Shown piece by piece: positions 47,001-53,000 of a stretch of DNA of 64,000 nt (its first letter is position 1; each line of letters begins with the position of its first letter). The stretch comes from Undaria pinnatifida (Eukaryota > Sar > Phaeophyceae > Laminariales > Alariaceae), in assembly GCA_012845835.1 (NCBI GenBank), contig JABAKD010000028.1, forward strand, positions 6,930,296-6,994,295, given 5' to 3'. Position numbers and translations under genes: made by a program. The notes beneath the pieces were generated by a model. It was given only the letters and a program-made list of their open reading frames with translations, was not told the origin of the DNA and ran no database searches.

Positions 47001-50000
47001 CCTGCGGCGGTGACGGCAGCAGCGGCGGGAGGGGGAGCGACGACGGCCGAGGCTGAGGTGGAAGCTGTGAGTGGCTTGCTTAGAGAAGTTGGAGGCGCAC
47101 ATCAAGGGGTGAAGGGGGCGGGGGATGGGCGTACTCGTTTGTTGCTTGCCGTACCTGGTGGTTATTTGACTATTGTCCACGCACCCCTCTCGAGACGGGG
47201 CGTCGTTCCTGTTCCTAATAGAGACACCTCCAACATTTGGGCGGACAGGGGGGCTGGGGGGGCGCAGGAGGGGTACAGCTTGTTGCCGCTCCGTGTAGGT
47301 GTTGGTGCTGTTTTGGTGTTGGGTGTTGGTGCTGTTTTGGCGTTGGTGTTGGTGCTGTTGGTGATGGTTCGACGGGCGTTGCCGTTGCTGCTGCAGGTAT
47401 CGCGTGCTGATTTGCGGATGTTTTTATCTCTTTTTTTGTCGCTAGAGGAAACTGCTTAGAACTAGCGTGGGGTAATTTTCGCGGCAGTAAAACAGCTGTT
47501 ATAGTCAGAATTACCCCCACGTTTTTCGGGGGAGTAACGACTTGGAACTAGTGTGGAACTAGTGTGGACAATATGTGCAGTAGCAAAGTGTTTCACCTTC
47601 CTCTGCCGCCCGCCCCCTCCCCCTTCTCTACGCGTTGATGTTCGATGGTGCTTCAGGATGAGGGCCACTTGGTGTTGCACGTAAAGGCTCCACGCGCTGC
47701 CTTCACCACGACACCTACGGCTGACGCTCAACTGACTCCTGCCAAGAGCCGGCGTAGCAGCAGTGTTGCCAGCGGTGGTGGTGGTGATGGTGGTGGCAGT
47801 GGTGGTGGTGCAAGTGTGGGTGTGGAGAGGAATTCAGGTGGTCAGAAGGAGCGGGGGGCGCGGAAGGATGATGAAGGGGGGGGCGGGGACGAGGGAAGGG
47901 GGGGGGGCAGTGGCTTCTCCGAATGGTGCGGAAGAGGATCGCGTTGCGGGGGTCGACGTGAGAGATATGCACACAATGGAGAAGGAGGTAATGCCGACGG
48001 TGACGGGAGGGGCAGTAGCGCCCGCTGGCGTAACGCCAGCGGTAGAAGTAGCAGCAGCGGCGGCGGGTGAAAGAGACGGGGAGGAGAAGGAGGACGAGGA
48101 CGAGGAGGACGAGGAGGCTTGGCTTATTTTCAACGACTTTTTGGTTGAACGGACCGTGCTGGACGATGCTCGAGGCTTTGGGCCGAAGTGGAAGGAGCCG
48201 TGCGTGCTAGTCTACCGCAGGGTACCGCCGAAGGGGGGCGAGGAGGAGGCGGCAGCGATGGCGGCGGCGGCGGCTCGACGGGAGATAAGCAAGCGGCTCG
48301 CTATCCCGGCGACGGTGTTCGACATCCCGTCGCTGGCGAAGGTACTTGCTTGTGAAAGGGGCCCACGTTTTTTGCGGGCAAGCTGCTTGTAGTTTGAGTG
48401 GGAGTTTTTTGCATTGGCAGAAGGTTGTACCGTTGGCTCGCTCGCTACGTCCTTGCCCTTGCGCTCTTTTTTCTCGAATAGTTGCCGGTTTTTGGCCTGC
48501 ACGCGGCAATTCTTCGCGCCGCTCGTCTTCGTTTTTTTGTGCTTCTGCTGCTGCTGTTGTTGTTGTTGTTGTTGTTGTTGTTGTCATTGTTGTTTGGCGG
48601 TGTTGCCGTGCTTTTCGTCGTCTTGTCTTGTCATGCGTGACCTCTTACTCCTTTCTCCACACGGCCGACCCTCCCAACTCCTCACACCCGAACGATCCCT
48701 CAACCCACCCCAACCAAACCCAGCTCGCTTTATCTACTTAACCGATTGCGTGTCAAAATGTTGCATCCGTGCGCTCTAGCTCCTGTTTTGCTGTTGGAAC
48801 AGTTGTTGCTGCTACTACTGCGATATCTGCTACGTATACTACTGGCACAATGCTACCACTACAATAGCTACCACCCTACCACCCCCATTGCTTATACTAC
48901 CACTACTGCATGCTTTTCATATGGATTTCCGAAGCGCTAACCCTTTAATGTAGTGTGTGAAACACCGTCACTAATATCGCAACGCTCCCTCCTTCCCCCC
49001 TATATTATATTTAGATTTGATTGGCGTCGGTTGGCAACGACACTCTAAAATATGCCGCTCACTACATGAGCTAGACCACCGCGTTCTTCTTTTTATTTTA
49101 TTTTTGGCGGTCGATCACAGCTGGCGGTCGAGTTAGATCATTGGTGGAGACCGTTTACTCCGCACAAGGAGAATGCTCGTGTCATGGTATCACGTAACGT
49201 TTATGGTAAGGTACGCACGGGGCAGTTACATGGTAGTATCCATTGCTGTCCCTGAAAGTGGCCGTACCGGAAATTAAATGAGCTCATTGAAGCTGTCGTC
49301 CATATGCACGTCCGTCTTACGAGCGGTTCTTGGAATGATGCAATTCACCCTTCATGCGACTCGCCGAACACCTCACGGCGCTTCGCGCTTGGTGCAAGCA
49401 ATGTCTGCCTGGTTGGTGACAACCGGACGTGCTCTGTCCCGGCCTAGTAGGGATGCGAGGGTCTATGGTCATACGACTACGGCCATGCACAAACTGAGTA
49501 CCCCCGCCCCCCCCGCCCCCCTGATGACAAGAAGGGGGTGATATGTGTTGAACGTGTTTTGTTCATGCCATACATGAAAGAAACGTAATGAGCGCCCAAA
49601 TGTTGGGAGTGTCTCTATTAGCAGTGGGAACGGTGCTCCGTCTCGAAAAGGATGCGTGGCCAATAGCCAAAGGACTATGGCGAGCAACAAATGAGTACCC
49701 CCCTCCCCCCGCTTCGCCCCCTTTCCCTCACCGATCCCCGCCCCCCCGACAACCCCTCCCGGCTCGTTTCAGAACCGGCCGATATCGCAGGTGGTGCGTC
49801 TTCCACCCGAACGGCTGCCGGGCAGGGGAGACATCGTCGCCATCGACGCAGAGTTCGTGTCTCTCACGGCAAGTGACACACGTGCAGTGCATGTAGTTCT
49901 ATTGCTTTTGAGTGGGATTGTGTGGGATCGTGTCCCATGATTTTGACCTTCTTTTTTTTTGTTAAACTGCCCATGGTTTACGTGTGCGATTGTGCGTGCG

Positions 50001-53000
50001 TCGTGATGTTTGTGGGTGTGTTATGTGACCACGTTCTTTTTTGCGAAAGCGAGTGCGTCGACGATTTTATGCGTTGCGGGCATGTGTTATCCTCGCCACC
50101 GCGATACCGCCAACCACGATAGCATGCTGCAAGTTCGCGAAACGGCCACCCGCCCGTTCCGTACCGTCGTTCGACATGTGCTACGAAGGTAAAGGTTCAC
50201 CATGTTTGTTTATGGGGCTCCTCATCAAAAGACCTCTATACTGTACTTGACCCAGAAACTGAATTTGAGAACAATAAACAACCCATGCCATGGTCTAGCG
50301 GAAGGTATAAACTAAACCAAGTTGCAAGAACAAACGAGAATGGTAACATTTTGACAGAGTAGGGTTAAGGAGGCGCCCCCCCCCGTCACTCGGGAAATTT
50401 TTCTTGCCTAAACATGCTACCTCTATCGTAGCGCGCGTCATTCGCGTTGCCATGCTGCCACCATCCTCGATACCGTACCGCCATCCGCTATACCGTACCG
50501 CCATGTACGGTGCCATACCGCCACCCGCGATATGCAGCATACCGCCATCAATGATTTGTACCATAACGCCATCCGTGACCGGTGAGACAGGTGGAAGAGT
50601 CGCGCCTTCGCGGGGACGGGTCTAAGGTAGTGACGAAGCAGGGGAGGCAGAGCTTGGCAAGGGTTTCCGCTCTAGACGGGAGGCATACCGGCTCTGAGTC
50701 GAACGCGTTGGTGATGATGGATGATTATGTGGTGCAGGCCGAGCCCGTCGTGGACCACCTCACCCGCTTTAGCGGGATTACGCCGGGTGAGTGTGTTTCT
50801 ACTTTGGTTTTTTGCGGATTTCTATGTCATGAAGAAATGAATGAGAAGACCACCTCTGACATGAAACATCAACAAAACCAGCGGTAACGTGAATATCAAC
50901 ACCAACAACGCCAACACCAACAATACCAACACCAACAACACCGCCACCGATGACATGCATACTTTTCTATTTTGTGCACTACGAAGAATGCCGATTGATT
51001 CGACACTCAGCTGTGAGATCGAGAGACTTTAGGACTTTTACGACTTTTAGTCAAGAATAATATCTTCAATTTGCATATGTGGTCTCCGATCGCACGTTCT
51101 ACGGGATGTTTGGCGTCGTCAAGGATAGAGGTCGGTGACTCCCCTGGCTAATAGTACCAGGGTCTATAAAAAATGAGCACTCTGTCAGCTGCGAGTTCTC
51201 CCGATGAGACTGACACTTTTTGTGAGATGTTTTGTTTGACTTCTTGCAAGCATGGCGGGGTGGAAGGGAGGGCGGGGGTGTTCGGCGTTTTTTTTTTCTT
51301 CCATCTCAGCTCCTCGGAGAGCGATGTTTGCATCCCGTTCTGTTTCGTTTTCGTTCGTCAACCGCCCGTCTTGCGCGCCATTCAACGGCAACACCCGTAC
51401 ATGGGTGATCCCCCCCCCCCAAGGACATTTCCTCTCTCCTTCCCAAACTCCTTCCCTCCTTCCTCCCTTCCCTTCCTCACTTCTTCCCTTACGTCTCCCC
51501 CCTTCTTCTTCTGACTTTCCCCCCTCCCGTTCCCCCCCCTGACTCTGCCCCTTTCCTCCTCCCCCCCCCCCCCCCCCCCCGCGCGCCCTCTGATCGTGTT
51601 TCCCTTCTTGCTGTGCGGAAAACCAGACGACCTGGACCCGGGTACTTCTCGGCACCACCTTCACCATTTGCGAACGGTGTACCTTCGCCTTCGCTTCCTC
51701 GCCGATGCGGGCTGCGTTTTCCTCGGGCACGGGCTGGCCAACGACTTCAGAATGTGCAACCTCACGTTACCGCCATCTCAGGCAGGTTTCCCCCCCCCCC
51801 CCCCCCCCACCCCCAGCCCCGCTTCCTTTATTGTCCTTTCTTCCCCCCCCCGCCCCCGCCTTCCCCCCCCCTTAAATATATATATATATAATGGTTGGCC
51901 TCGGTCAGCACCGACGCTGTAATACATTATATGTATATTGAGGTTGGCGTTGGTTGGCTACGTCGCTGTCAAACATGCCAATCACTGTTAGAGCTAGACA
52001 ACCAGGGTACCGTTTTTTCTTTTTGTCTTTTTTTGGCGGTCACCATGTTGGCTATCGAACTAGATCACATTGCTCGGGGTGGAGAACCCTAACTCCGCAC
52101 AAGGGCAATGATCGCATCACGTAGTGTGAACATGGTAAGGCACCCACGAGGCAGTTGCATAGTACTGAGTACTGTAATACCCATTGCTGTCTGCAGTGGC
52201 CACACGAGAAAACAAAGTAACTCATTGGCGCTGTCATGCATCAGCAAGAAAATAGGCACAAGGTGCCAAAGTCCGTCTTACGAGCGGTCCTTGGAAGGAT
52301 GCAGTTTAGTGTTCTTGCGACTCCCCGAACACCTCATGGCGCGTCGCGCTTGGTGCAAGCAATGTCTGCCTGGTTGGTGAAAGCCCGACGTGCTCCGTCC
52401 CGGCTTCGTAGGGATGCGAAGGTCTATGGTCATACGACTACGGCCATGCACAAACTGAGTACCCCCCCCCGCCTTTTTGCTTTTGTTGTGTTTTTTTTTT
52501 TCTTTGTTGTGTTGTTGTTTTACACTTCGTACACTGTGTAGCATATTATTGTGTATTGGTTTTTAGCTTGTCTGTTTTGTTCTTCCTCCCTCGGCGCGCG
52601 CAGAGGTTCGTTTTATACCCAACTTAGGGAGTCGCGCGGTTAAAACTACAACTACGACAGGCCATCGCGGCAACTCGGCCTTTCTCGCCATCCTTCCAAC
52701 CCCAAGAAATAGCAGCCCGATCCACGCGGCCAGCATTGTTAACCGTAGACAGATGCCTTCCACCAAGAGGCAACCCCCCCCCACCCTCCCCCACCCCTCC
52801 GGGTAAAAAAACATGCTGGTGCAGATCATGCCAAGCCTATGTAACATACAAAACCACGCGAAACTTGGAAAATCATGCGATAGCGAGTTAGTTATCTTGA
52901 CCGCGCCAAATTAATGGGGGCCCCTTTCGAGTTATGTGAAGCGTTTGTCGACCAACAACCCGTATGGTTTGACGACAGATTTTACGAACGTCGTGCTGCG

